Shown here in pieces: positions 1-9,009 of a stretch of DNA of 64,000 bases. Origin of the DNA: VXNE01 sp965116625 (lineage in GTDB: Bacteria > Pseudomonadota > Gammaproteobacteria > Pseudomonadales > Azotimanducaceae); NCBI GenBank assembly GCA_965116625.1, contig OZ220717.1, forward strand, positions 248,001-312,000. The letters are read 5' to 3'. Each line of letters starts with the position of its first letter. The first letter of the stretch is position 1. The position numbers and the translations under genes were made by a program. Under the pieces are notes generated by a model. The model was not told where the DNA came from. It did not search any database and saw only the letters and a list, made by a program, of their open reading frames with translations.

Positions 1-1259
1 TCAGTGTGGCCCAAGAGTCGGGTCAGGGCTGGCAGCGCGTCGACGGCATCGAGGCCGATGTCGCCCAAGATGTCGGCGATCGCGGCGAGAAGCTCCGGAG
101 TTGCATCGTCGACGAGATCGACCAGCGGCGAGACCGCCGCAGATCCGAGCGGCGTAAAGCCGTATCCGGCGATGCAGCGCAGGGCGACATCGGGACTCGT
201 CAGTGCCTCGACCAAGGGTTCGATCTCGCCGATGTTGCCCAGCGTGTAGGCGGCACCGATCGCCTCGGCGTCATCCATGCTCCGGAGTCGCTTGACGAGG
301 GCATCAGTGTCGTCGACTGCTCGATTGATCCCCTGTTCTCCCGCACCCCGATACCAGTTCCAGACGTATTCCCATATGGGTTCCTGCGGGTCTCCCGAGG
401 CAATCCACTCCGGGCTCCTGTTGTCCCAGGTGGGCGCCGTCGGTTCCTGGTCGCGCGTAAACAGGAACTTCACCATGTGCCGGGGTGTGCTCGTCGTGTT
501 CATGCCGAAGCGGCCGTGGGCGATGTCGTGGTGCACGATGGTGACGGTTCCCGCATCGGCGACGATGGGAGTCCTCGTCGCCTGCCATGGGGCATCGAGG
601 GCTTCCACCGTTTCGAACAGCTTGGCCTGATCGACGCGAAATGCCGCAAGGTCGCGTTCGTAACGGGCGCTGGATTCCGGGTCGCTGTCGATGCTGGCCT
701 GCGTCTCTGCCTCTATGCTTCTGCGCAAATCCTGCGTGCGCGTGCGCAAAATCGCCCGCTGCATCTCGAGCGCTCGACGCGGGAGATACTGGCTGCGCGG
801 CGCAACGGCGGTCGGACCCATCTCCAGGGACACGTCCTGCGGGTAGTAGAACATCATCAGGAAACGCGGGGCGTGGTGGCGCCGCCCGTCCACCATGTGG
901 TGCGAGTGGTAATCACCGTCCTTGTGCAGTCGGCCGTCGCCGAGGTGCCACGGCTCAATCGGCTGCTCCGACTGGGGAAAGTTCACCTGGTCGTGCCGGT
1001 GGAAGTGCAGGTAATAGTCCGGCCCGAGGATCGACAGCAGGGCGCCGTGGACCGCCGCGTCGTCCAGCAGGTCACGCAGTTGAGGCACCACCGGCAGGAT
1101 GTTGTTGTGCCCCGGGCCCAGTTGCTCGTCGAGCGGCTCGAGACGCACGCACATGTCATCGTGGTACGACCTCCGGAGTGTCGACTGGAGGGTGATGTAA
1201 CCCTCCCGGATGAAGCGTTGCATCTCTTCATCCGTGAGGAGGATGGGTGCGTCACTCAC
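1..1259 (-). CDS. PhyH-family dioxygenase with C-terminal HEAT-like repeats (partial, C-terminus off window)
   Basis: An open frame runs leftward from a GTG at 1259 (reading MSDAPILLTDEEM) to the window edge without a stop, so the C-terminus is missing. It aligns along its whole length with the complete gene at 50873-52303 (MSDPILLADEAM), which fixes the start. The PhyH iron site is visible: an H-K-D triplet in GRLHKDGD, and a distal His in HDIAHGRFGM followed by an Arg (RHMVKF). The last ~130 residues carry helical HEAT-like units (GAAYTLGNIGEIEPLVEAL; GYGFTPLGSAAVSPLVDL). The family consists of Fe(II)/2-oxoglutarate oxygenases; the substrate is unknown. No strong ribosome site precedes the GTG. 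The long plus-strand frame over this region is a shadow. Confidence 0.85.
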   Translation of the reverse strand, partial: MSDAPILLTDEEMQRFIREGYITLQSTLRRSYHDDMCVRLEPLDEQLGPGHNNILPVVPQLRDLLDDAAVHGALLSILGPDYYLHFHRHDQVNFPQSEQPIEPWHLGDGRLHKDGDYHSHHMVDGRRHHAPRFLMMFYYPQDVSLEMGPTAVAPRSQYLPRRALEMQRAILRTRTQDLRRSIEAETQASIDSDPESSARYERDLAAFRVDQAKLFETVEALDAPWQATRTPIVADAGTVTIVHHDIAHGRFGMNTTSTPRHMVKFLFTRDQEPTAPTWDNRSPEWIASGDPQEPIWEYVWNWYRGAGEQGINRAVDDTDALVKRLRSMDDAEAIGAAYTLGNIGEIEPLVEALTSPDVALRCIAGYGFTPLGSAAVSPLVDLVDDATPELLAAIADILGDIGLDAVDALPALTRLLGHT

Positions 1260-1322
1260 TGGGCTCGACCACGCGTACTTATTCCTGACGACCTTCGGAA
1301 AAGTGATAGTACACCCGAGGCA

Positions 1323-2927
1323 CTACTCGCTATCCGGGATCACCTCGCCTGCCGCCCGTGCGCGCTCGATCCGGTTCGCCTCCGCCGGGCCCAGTCTCTT
1401 GAGCAACAGCAGCAGGAGCACGAGTGGAATCACGAGCGACAGTATCGAGAGCATCAAGCTCGAACGCAGGGCTTCGCTGGTACTCATTCCACCCGCAGTC
1501 AATACGTCGCTGACCTCCCCGACCATGTAGGGCCCCAGGGCCAGGCCGATGGTCGCCATGAGGATGTAGAACGCCGAGGCCGTGGCGCGCATCCTCGGCA
1601 TCACCAGGTCGTTGACGGTGCTGGCCGCTGCCCCGATCCAGCAGGACGCGAACACGCTGAGCACGAAGTTGAAGACGTACGCCGAGACCAGGTGATTGGT
1701 CAACAACAGGGCCAGCGCCAGGGGCACGGTGCATGCGATTGCCGCCAGGCCGACGTATACGCGCGCGTTCACGGTCCTGGATTTCATCCTGTCCGAAATC
1801 ACGCCGCCCGCCGTTATCCCGATCCAGCCTCCGACGGCGTAGGACCCGCCGAGAACCAGGCCCGCTTCGGTCGCGCTGATGCCATAGGTTCGGATGAAGT
1901 ACGGCGGTGACCATGCGCCGAAGGCGTACGCGACCAGGGACATGGAAGCGAAGCCCACCGCCGCGAGCAGGAAAGCCGTGCTGCGGAACATCATTGCGAA
2001 TGTCGGCGGATCCCTCAGTCCCAGCGACTGGACCCAGGAAAACGCGGCATACGAACCGATCCCCAAAGCGATCCACTGTTCGGGGTCAGCCGTCAGTGCG
2101 ATCAGGCCCCACGCGGCCAGCGCGATCAGGAGAGCCCCGGCGAGGTTGCGCCTCATCACGTTTCCGGAAGCCTTCTCCCGGGCAAGGGAGAGAAGCGTGA
2201 AAGGCGGCAGTACCGCCATCAACTCCCGGGCCGTGGCCCGAAACGGGTGCGGATGCGCGGCCGTGACGAGCCCTTCGCTTTGTCCGCGCCTGGGTTCGCG
2301 CAGGGTATAGACCCAGACGGCCAGCAGGAGACCCGGCAACCCTACGGCGAGGTAGGCCGCCTGCCAGCCCCTCAAGCCGAACGGCGCAAGGCCCGAATCC
2401 GGGTAAGCGGAGTTCCACCCGTCGACAATCCAGCCGCCGAGAAATATACCGATGCCCGCACCGATGTAGATCCCGCTGGAATAGATGCCCAGCACGGTGG
2501 CCCGCAGCCGGGGCGGAAAGTAGTCGGACAGCATGGAGAAGGCCGCCGGCGTCGCGCTCGCCTCGCCGATGCCCACGCCGACGCGGTAGGCGGCCAGTGC
2601 CGCAAAGCTGCGCGCCGTCCCGGAAAGTGCCGTCATCAGGCTCCAGAATCCCAACCCGATGGCAATGAGGTTCTTTCGCGTCCAGGTGTCCGCCAGCTTG
2701 CCCAGCGGAATGCCGAAAAGGGCATAGAAGACGGCGAAAGCCGTGCCGTACAGGAAGCCGATCTGCGCATCGGAGATGCCGATATCGGCCTTGATCTCCT
2801 CCGCGAGGATGGCGACGATCTGGCGATCGATGAAGTTGAAGATGTAGACGATAACGAGGACGACGGTGACGTAGCCCGCGTAACGCCCGCCAACGGCCGG
2901 CGCGTCCCGTTCCGGTCTATCGGACAT
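1323..2927 (-). CDS. MFS transporter, Spinster-like
   Basis: A 534-residue polytopic inner-membrane protein with about 12 hydrophobic segments. The first helix contains FNFIDRQ, typical of the Spinster/MFS_1 group, and the first cytoplasmic loop has the MFS motif A (GKLADTWTRKN). A central loop (about residues 215-260) separates the two six-helix halves. The family moves small organic solutes, including organic acids and lipids, by proton or sodium coupling. The substrate cannot be read from the sequence. The gene lies between two metabolic genes on the same strand and could import what the neighbouring oxidoreductase or PhyH enzyme acts on (inference). It ends 63 bp before the PhyH-HEAT start, so co-transcription is likely. 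Confidence 0.88.
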   Translation of the reverse strand: MSDRPERDAPAVGGRYAGYVTVVLVIVYIFNFIDRQIVAILAEEIKADIGISDAQIGFLYGTAFAVFYALFGIPLGKLADTWTRKNLIAIGLGFWSLMTALSGTARSFAALAAYRVGVGIGEASATPAAFSMLSDYFPPRLRATVLGIYSSGIYIGAGIGIFLGGWIVDGWNSAYPDSGLAPFGLRGWQAAYLAVGLPGLLLAVWVYTLREPRRGQSEGLVTAAHPHPFRATARELMAVLPPFTLLSLAREKASGNVMRRNLAGALLIALAAWGLIALTADPEQWIALGIGSYAAFSWVQSLGLRDPPTFAMMFRSTAFLLAAVGFASMSLVAYAFGAWSPPYFIRTYGISATEAGLVLGGSYAVGGWIGITAGGVISDRMKSRTVNARVYVGLAAIACTVPLALALLLTNHLVSAYVFNFVLSVFASCWIGAAASTVNDLVMPRMRATASAFYILMATIGLALGPYMVGEVSDVLTAGGMSTSEALRSSLMLSILSLVIPLVLLLLLLKRLGPAEANRIERARAAGEVIPDSE

Positions 2928-2984
2928 CGCCAGTCCCTGATTCCCCAGCCGCAGGCACCCTAACGGATGTTTCGACTCCGGGCG

Positions 2985-4016
2985 TCACGTGGCGACATCC
3001 TCGCGCCGGCCCGTAGCGGCGGATGCATGGATGGCATCGATGACGCGCATGTTCGCCAGCGCGTCATCGGCCGTCAGACGCGTCGGCGTGCCGTTGGACA
3101 GGGCGTCGCAGAGGTCCAGCAGTTGCGCGCGGTATGGATTGACGCCGGCCACCTTGACGGTCTCCTGGTGGAAATCTTCGTGGGGGTCGCCCCGAAACAG
3201 CGTGAACTGCGTTTCGATACCCTCGCCGATCTCCTTTGGAATCGACCAGTCGCCTACCGGGACCATGATGGCGCCGTCGCTGCCGACTACTTCGTAGGCC
3301 ACCCGCCAGGGCCACCCGAAGCCGCAATCGAACTGCGCGACAACCCCGTCCGGGAAATGCACGCTACCGACAAGCGTCTCCCAGGCTTCGGTGCCGGCGG
3401 CAAGCGTTCCGGCGACGGACACGGATTGCGGTTCGGCGCCCACCAGGTAGCGGATACAACTGACGCAGTAGCAGCCGAGATCCATGGCCGCGCCGCCCCC
3501 GAGTTCCGCGCGCAGGCGCCAATTGCCTCGGGGCACCATGGGCGACGAGAACGTCGCGCGCACAAATCGAACGTCACCGACCGCGCCCTCCAGCATGCGT
3601 TGCTTCACCGCCAGTATCTGCGGTTGGTAGTGGAACATGAGGCCTTCCATCAGGACCACGTTCGCGGACTTCGCGGCCCGGACCATCTCTTCAGCCTCGG
3701 TGCCGTCAACGGCGAACGGCTTTTCGCTCATCATGCCCCGAACCCCACCTCGCACAGCCTCGCGCACGTTCTGCAGGTGGACCGATGGCCACGACGCGTC
3801 GATCAGGATGTCGGGCTTCTGCTCCGCGAGCATCGTTGGGAGATCGGTGTAGGTGTTCCCCACACCAAAGTCTTCAGCGAAGCTCGCCAGCGCGCCCGCA
3901 TTGACATCGCAGGCGCCCACCGGCTCCACTTCGGGAATGCCCTCCCACAGCGGCGCGAGGTTATATCGGGCGTGGCCGCCGCAACCCACGATCGCCAGCT
4001 TATGTACGTCGCCCAT
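2985..4016 (-). CDS. Gfo/Idh/MocA family oxidoreductase
   Basis: A 343-residue NAD(P)-dependent oxidoreductase. The N-terminal Rossmann fold starts with IVGCGGHARYN (about residues 9-19), and a CDVN acidic turn binds the nucleotide ribose. MSEKPFAVDG near residue 95 is the EKP motif, whose Lys is catalytic. The C-terminal half has the GGGAAMDLGCY signature of the family's beta-sheet domain. Substrates are typically sugars, inositols or pseudo-sugars. It is diverged from the three closely related Gfo/Idh genes at 14222, 27540 and 34081. It is transcribed divergently from the CoA-transferase at 4158, with a 141-bp shared promoter region. Confidence 0.9.
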   Translation of the reverse strand: MGDVHKLAIVGCGGHARYNLAPLWEGIPEVEPVGACDVNAGALASFAEDFGVGNTYTDLPTMLAEQKPDILIDASWPSVHLQNVREAVRGGVRGMMSEKPFAVDGTEAEEMVRAAKSANVVLMEGLMFHYQPQILAVKQRMLEGAVGDVRFVRATFSSPMVPRGNWRLRAELGGGAAMDLGCYCVSCIRYLVGAEPQSVSVAGTLAAGTEAWETLVGSVHFPDGVVAQFDCGFGWPWRVAYEVVGSDGAIMVPVGDWSIPKEIGEGIETQFTLFRGDPHEDFHQETVKVAGVNPYRAQLLDLCDALSNGTPTRLTADDALANMRVIDAIHASAATGRREDVAT

Positions 4017-4157
4017 GTTTGGTCTCGCGTGCCAGGAAAATCCTCAAGGACCGCAAAGCAGCCGGGAAAGGATAACGCGCGGGCCAACGACCCGCGTTGA
4101 CTTGTCGCGGGGTGCGTGCGACAAACACGTAGACAGAAGCGAACGGGGAGATTTGTG

Positions 4158-5339
4158 ATGGGCGCGCTCGAAGGGATGAGAGTTCTCGATGTGACACAGT
4201 ACGAGGCGGGGACGTCATGCACGCAGGCGCTCGCGTGGCTGGGCGCGGACGTGGTGAAGGTGGAGCCCCCCACGGGCGATCCCGGGCGCGGGGGACCTCG
4301 CGCGAACGGCGGCTACTTCGTGTTCTGGAACAGCAACAAGCGCAGCATCTCGATCGACCTGCGCAAGCCCAGGGGGCTGCAACTGGTCCTGGACATGGTG
4401 CCGAACTACGACGTGTTCGTGGAAAACTACAGCCCGGGGTCGATGGAACGGCTTGGACTCGGTTACGACGTACTGAAAGAGATCAACCCGGGACTGATCT
4501 ACACGCGCATCAAGGGATTCGGGCTGGACGGCCCGTGGTCCAACTACAAGTGCTTCGACATGGTCGCCCAGGCCGCCGCCGGCGCGTTCTCCATTACCGG
4601 ATTTCCCGACGGGCCACCGATGCGGCCGGGACCGACGATGGGCGATGCGGGCACGGGCGTGCAAACGGCGCTCGCGGTTGCCGCGGCCTACGTGCAGAAG
4701 CTCAATACCGGCAAGGGTCAACTCATCGAGATGTCGATGCAGGAATCGATGACCTACTACCTCCGGACCGCCATTGCCCACGGCAACTACGGCGAGAGGC
4801 CCTCGCTCAGGACGGGAAACGGCCGCTCGCCGACTTCGAGGCTGTACAAGTGCAAGGGAGACGGGCCAAACGACTACCTGTTCCTGATGGGGACCACCGA
4901 CCCCATGTGGGAGCGCCTGTGCGAAGTGATGGACCGTCCCGACCTGCTCGCGGATCCGAGGTTCTCAAGCAGGGACGCGCGCACGGAGAACGACGCGGCG
5001 CTGACCGAGCAGATCGCCGCCTGGCTCGGCGAGCGGGACAAGTACACCGCCATGCGCGAACTATGCGAAGCGGACGTGCCCGCGAGCGCGGTGCTCGACA
5101 CCAAGGACCTGTACGAGAATCCGCACCTGCAGGAGCGCGGGTTCGTTCACGAGATCGATCACCCGGCGCTCGGCAGGATCAAGATTCTCGGGTGGGCGCC
5201 GCGGCTTTCGGAAAGCGAAGTGCCGATAAAGCCCGCGCCGACACTGGGGCAGCACTCGCGCGAAGTGGTCGCCGAGGATCTTGCCCTCGCCAGCGACGAC
5301 ATCGACGCGCTGGTCACCGAGGGCGTGATCTACGCGTAG
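4158..5339 (+). CDS. Class III CoA-transferase (CaiB/BaiF/Frc family)
   Basis: A 393-residue protein read from ATG 4158, 7 nt after GGGGAG; a longer in-frame start exists at 4116 but has no such site. The family moves CoA between carboxylic acids through an aspartyl-CoA thioester. The catalytic Asp is at about residue 163 in the context PTMGDAGTGVQT. The N-terminal RVLDVTQ and the GADVVKVEPP motif are typical. The acyl acceptor is unknown. It heads a plus-strand run with a cupin (69 bp downstream) and an SDR, which suggests one catabolic transcription unit acting on an activated acid. Confidence 0.92.
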   Translation: MGALEGMRVLDVTQYEAGTSCTQALAWLGADVVKVEPPTGDPGRGGPRANGGYFVFWNSNKRSISIDLRKPRGLQLVLDMVPNYDVFVENYSPGSMERLGLGYDVLKEINPGLIYTRIKGFGLDGPWSNYKCFDMVAQAAAGAFSITGFPDGPPMRPGPTMGDAGTGVQTALAVAAAYVQKLNTGKGQLIEMSMQESMTYYLRTAIAHGNYGERPSLRTGNGRSPTSRLYKCKGDGPNDYLFLMGTTDPMWERLCEVMDRPDLLADPRFSSRDARTENDAALTEQIAAWLGERDKYTAMRELCEADVPASAVLDTKDLYENPHLQERGFVHEIDHPALGRIKILGWAPRLSESEVPIKPAPTLGQHSREVVAEDLALASDDIDALVTEGVIYA

Positions 5340-5407
5340 TGCCGCAACTCCCTTCGCCTCGACAGCGTCGGGTTAAGATGTGTGAGCTTGGCTAAAGGGG
5401 GAGCCAA

Positions 5408-6097
5408 ATGACCAGTGTCCACGACGCCGCCAGGCCGAAGCGGTTCGTTTCGGAGCGCGGGCCGTTCGAGATCTTCGCCAATCCCGAGATGAGCACGGGG
5501 TATACGTGGGAAGGTGTCGACGTGCACAAGGCGGTGGAGAACTGGGAGATCGGCACCCTCGCGGAGAAGTACGGCGAAACGGCGGTTCGCGAGAAGCTCG
5601 CCGAGATGCTGGAGGCGCTGGCCGGAGGCATGGTGATCACCGGGCTCTTCTGCCAGGGCGACCGGGACCCCAGGACCATGCGCCAGCTCAATCCGACCGG
5701 CATGAGCGTCGCCCATATCTGGATCGGACCGCACTTTCCCCTGTTCAGCCACAGCCATCCCGCCCACGGCGACTGCCTCTATTTCGTCACTGCCGGCGAG
5801 CTTGTCATGGGCAGACGGTGTCTAAGGGCAGGATCGGTGTTCTTTCTCCCCAACGGCCATCCCTACAAGTACTCCGGCGGCTCCGATGGGGCCGAATACC
5901 TTGAGATTCGGGCCGGCCCCGGTGTCGAGGGCGCGCCCGGCATGGTGATCCACGAGCACTCGCTGGACTCGATCCAGCGGATCATCGACCAGGCCAATGC
6001 ACACCGGCACGAGTGGCACGCGCCGAAGGAGATCGGCGGCACGGCGCTACGCGAGGCCGAAAAGCTGTTCGGACTCGGGACGCAGGGCGCCGGATAG
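5408..6097 (+). CDS. Cupin-domain protein
   Basis: A 229-residue protein with ATG 5408 just after AAGGGGGAGCC. The central part is a cupin barrel: HSHPAHGDCLYFVTAGEL (about residues 117-134) supplies the first metal-binding motif (H-x-H and a later acidic residue), and SVFFLPNGHPYKYSGG supplies the second. An N-terminal helical extension of about 90 residues precedes it. Cupins range from dioxygenases and isomerases to simple binding proteins, so the reaction is not assignable. It lies between the CoA-transferase and the SDR and probably shares their transcript. Confidence 0.8.
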   Translation: MTSVHDAARPKRFVSERGPFEIFANPEMSTGYTWEGVDVHKAVENWEIGTLAEKYGETAVREKLAEMLEALAGGMVITGLFCQGDRDPRTMRQLNPTGMSVAHIWIGPHFPLFSHSHPAHGDCLYFVTAGELVMGRRCLRAGSVFFLPNGHPYKYSGGSDGAEYLEIRAGPGVEGAPGMVIHEHSLDSIQRIIDQANAHRHEWHAPKEIGGTALREAEKLFGLGTQGAG

Positions 6098-6119
6098 GTC
6101 TGCGACCCAAGTTCCACGC

Positions 6120-6845
6120 ATGAGACTTCACGGCAAATCTGCGCTCACCACCGCCGCCGGACAGGGCATCGGCCGGGCCGTCTCCGAGGCGTTCGCGCGC
6201 GAGGGCGCACGGGTGCTGGCAACCGATATCAATCCCGAAACGCTGTCGAGCCTCACGTCGTGCGAAACGCGCGTGCTCGACGTCACCGACGCCGATGCGA
6301 TCACCGCCCTCGCGGACGAGATCGACACGCCGGACGTCCTGTTCAACTGCGCCGGATTCGTGGATCACGGCACGATCCTCGATTGCGACGACGACGCCTG
6401 GCGGTTCTCGTTCGAACTCAACGTGACCTCGATGTACCGGATGATGCGCGCGTTCATTCCGGGCATGGTGGCGCGGGGCTCCGGCAGCATCATCAACATG
6501 TCGTCCGTCGCGTCGAGCATCAAGGGAGCGCCCGACCGGTTCGTCTACGGCGCGACCAAGGCCGCGATCATCGGCATGACCAAGTCCGTCGCGGCGGACT
6601 ACGTGACCGCGGGCATCCGCTGCAACGCGATCTGCCCCGGGACGGTGGACACGCCGTCCTGGCGTGACCGGGTCGCGGCCGCGGACGACCCCGAGGCGGC
6701 GCGGAAGGCATTCGTGGCAAGGCAGCCAATGGGGCGCGTGGGTGCAACCTCGGAGATCGCGGCACTCGCCGTTTACCTCGCCTCGGAAGAGGCGGCGTTC
6801 ACGACCGGCACCGCGCAGATCATCGATGGCGGATGGAGCAACTGA
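6120..6845 (+). CDS. Short-chain dehydrogenase, DHRS6/BDH2-like
   Basis: A 241-residue SDR starting at ATG 6120. The cofactor loop is TAAGQGIG (residues 11-18), NCAG lies near 76-79, the active-site Ser is in INMSSVASS, and the YGATK catalytic Tyr and Lys are at about 143 and 147. It strongly resembles human DHRS6 as I remember it (VLFN-AGF, VDTPS and IIDGGW are all present). Bacterial relatives include 2-keto-3-deoxy-L-fuconate dehydrogenase and 3-hydroxybutyrate dehydrogenase. The enolase-superfamily gene downstream (10973) would fit a sugar-acid route (inference). Its TGA overlaps the next gene's ATG (TGATG at 6843-6847), implying translational coupling. Confidence 0.9.
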   Translation: MRLHGKSALTTAAGQGIGRAVSEAFAREGARVLATDINPETLSSLTSCETRVLDVTDADAITALADEIDTPDVLFNCAGFVDHGTILDCDDDAWRFSFELNVTSMYRMMRAFIPGMVARGSGSIINMSSVASSIKGAPDRFVYGATKAAIIGMTKSVAADYVTAGIRCNAICPGTVDTPSWRDRVAAADDPEAARKAFVARQPMGRVGATSEIAALAVYLASEEAAFTTGTAQIIDGGWSN

Positions 6846-8740
6846 TGCGGCGCTTTCCGCTGAAAGGAGCCCATTGGCCAGCACTAACGCTGATCTGCGC
6901 CATGGCGCTCGCAGCACCGCCAGCCTGGTCAGGGGAACCGAGTCATGGCCTCTCGTACTTCGGCGATCTGAAGTACGGACCGGACATCGAGCACTTCGAC
7001 TACGCCAATCCGGATGCGCCCAAGGGTGGTCGCATGCGGCTGCCCGGCATCGGCTCGTTCAACAACCTGAACCCCTATGCGCACAAGGGCCGGCTCGCCT
7101 ACAACATCAGCCCGAGAGGGGGACTGGGCTCCCACATCCTCGACCCCCTGATGCGCAAGTCGGAAGACGAGCTCGCATCGTACTACGCCTGGCTCGCCGA
7201 GAGCGTGGTAGTCGCCGACGACTACAGTTGGGTGACGTACAAGCTGCGCGAAAACGCCTACTGGCACGACGGCAGACCCGTCACGATGGAGGACGTCCTG
7301 TGGACCTTCGACACGATCAAGACCAGGGGGTCGCCCATGTGGAAGATGACGTACAAGGATATCGTCCGGATAGAGCAGATCGATGACTGGTCCTTCACGT
7401 TCCACTTCAGCGACAAGGCCGAAAAGACCCCGCAACTTGTCATCGAGACCGCCACTTTCGCACCCATACCCAAACACTACTGGGAAACCCGGGAGTTCGA
7501 AGAAACCAGCCTCGAACCTCCGCTGGGCAACGGCGCCTATCGCATCGGGGAGGTCGACCCCGGCTACAAGGTGGTGTTCGAGCGGGTCGAGGACTACTGG
7601 GGCAAGGAGCTCAACTTCGCCCAGGGCCATTTCAACTTCGACGAGGTCGAAATCATGTGGTTCTTCGACAAGCGCGTGATGCTCCAGGCCTTGCGAGCCG
7701 GCGTGTTCGACTACTGGTTCGAAGAGAACGAATCCGACTGGGCCACCGCCTACGACTTCGAGGGTTATCGGAACGGGCTGTTCAAGAAAGAGACCTACAG
7801 AATGGGGTTCGCCTATGGCATGCACTTCGGCGTGGTCCTGAACACCCGAAGGCCACCGCTTGACGACATTCGCGTGCGGGAAGCGCTGACGCTCGCCTAC
7901 AACTTCGAATGGGCCAATCGGGTCTTCTGGCACGACGGAATGATCCGCAACAACAGCTTCTTCGTCCGCTCGGGGCTGCAGGCTTTCGGGCCACCGTCTC
8001 CCGAAGTCCTCGAGTTGCTCGAGACCTACCGCGGCCAGGTACCCGAGACCGTCTTCACGAATCCCATCGAGTTGCCCAGGAACGATCCCTTCGGCCGCAA
8101 CCGGGAGACGTTGCTCCGGGCCGACGCCTTGCTGCAGGACGCCGGCTGGATCGTCACGGATTTCGTGCGCGTGAACGAGATAACGGGTGAGCCCCTTGAG
8201 TTCGAGTTCATCGTCGGCAACCACGAGCACGAACGCATGTTGACGCCCTTCGTGGAGAACCTGGCGCGTCTCGGGATCAATGCGGAGTTGCGCAGGATAG
8301 AGAGCAACGCGATGACCAATCGCCTGCGCCAATACGACTTCGACGGAACCGTGCGCAAGGTCTACACCTGGAAGGTGCCCTTCCCTACGCGCATGAAAGA
8401 GATGTTCACCTCCCCGTACGTGGACACGCCCACCATGCCCAACTACGCCGGCATCAATAACCCGGTGGTCGATTCCCTGGTGGACATCGTCACCAAGGCG
8501 CGCTCCGAAAAGGCGATGAACACCGCCGGACGCGCCCTGGATCGCGTCCTGCTCCACAACTTCTACGTGATCCCCGATGGCCATCCCATCGGGCGTCACA
8601 TGGTCTACTGGGACCGGTTCGGGCATCCGCCCATCGGCGTACCGCACATGAACTGGCAGGGAATACCGTACCTGTGGTGGTTCGACGAGGAGAAGAGCGC
8701 CCGGGTGGATGCGGGTATCGCCGCGCTGAAGGAAAACTAG
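6845..8740 (+). CDS. YejA-like periplasmic peptide-binding protein (SBP family 5), copy 1
   Basis: A 631-residue secreted protein. ATG 6845 overlaps the SDR stop and gives a good signal peptide (RRF n-region, ALTLICAMALAAPPAW core, cleavage near AWSG-EPS). The mature part matches YejA-type binding proteins: HFDYANPDAPKGG near residue 50, WHDGRPVTMEDV, PKHYWETREFEE and LEPPLGNGAYRIGEVDPGYK. E. coli YejA serves an ABC importer for peptides such as microcin C. No permease or ATPase gene is in the window, so it must use components encoded elsewhere or is an orphan receptor. A close paralogue follows directly. Confidence 0.9.
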   Translation: MRRFPLKGAHWPALTLICAMALAAPPAWSGEPSHGLSYFGDLKYGPDIEHFDYANPDAPKGGRMRLPGIGSFNNLNPYAHKGRLAYNISPRGGLGSHILDPLMRKSEDELASYYAWLAESVVVADDYSWVTYKLRENAYWHDGRPVTMEDVLWTFDTIKTRGSPMWKMTYKDIVRIEQIDDWSFTFHFSDKAEKTPQLVIETATFAPIPKHYWETREFEETSLEPPLGNGAYRIGEVDPGYKVVFERVEDYWGKELNFAQGHFNFDEVEIMWFFDKRVMLQALRAGVFDYWFEENESDWATAYDFEGYRNGLFKKETYRMGFAYGMHFGVVLNTRRPPLDDIRVREALTLAYNFEWANRVFWHDGMIRNNSFFVRSGLQAFGPPSPEVLELLETYRGQVPETVFTNPIELPRNDPFGRNRETLLRADALLQDAGWIVTDFVRVNEITGEPLEFEFIVGNHEHERMLTPFVENLARLGINAELRRIESNAMTNRLRQYDFDGTVRKVYTWKVPFPTRMKEMFTSPYVDTPTMPNYAGINNPVVDSLVDIVTKARSEKAMNTAGRALDRVLLHNFYVIPDGHPIGRHMVYWDRFGHPPIGVPHMNWQGIPYLWWFDEEKSARVDAGIAALKEN

Positions 8741-8750
8741 GAGGATGCGC

Positions 8751-9005
8751 CGTGGAACGGCACGAAGTGCCGATCAAGGCGCAAGACCCGGGACGGGCGG
8801 GATGGGTGAGACAGAGGGCCTGGGCGGGGGTGAAACACGGCGCGCCCGAAGGGCCGACGGGTTTCATGGCGCTAGGGGGATGCCCCGCGGAACGGCACGA
8901 AGTGCCGATCAAGGCGCAAGACCCGGGACGGGCGGGATGGGTGAGACAGAGGGCCTGGGCGGGGGTGAAACACGGCGCGCCCGAAGGGCCGACGGGTTTC
9001 ATGGC
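8751..9005. repeat. Tandem pair of a 135-bp-period dispersed repeat
   Basis: Two nearly identical copies (8751-8870 and 8886-9005, offset 135 bp) lie between the two peptide-binding protein genes. Each begins with GGAACGGCACGAAGTGCCG, in which CGGCAC-GAA-GTGCCG is a perfect hairpin, and ends with GACGGGTTTCATGGC. A third, shorter copy is inverted at 15324-15422. The minus strand of each copy reads as a short Met-initiated peptide (MKPVGPSGAPCF...). Confidence 0.9.
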
Positions 9006-9009
9006 ACTA

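Noticed and set aside
6..1910. Very long plus-strand open frame (634 codons)
   Set aside because: It is the complement of the PhyH-HEAT gene and part of the MFS gene, with no family signature; the minus-strand frame aligns with a complete homologue at 50873.
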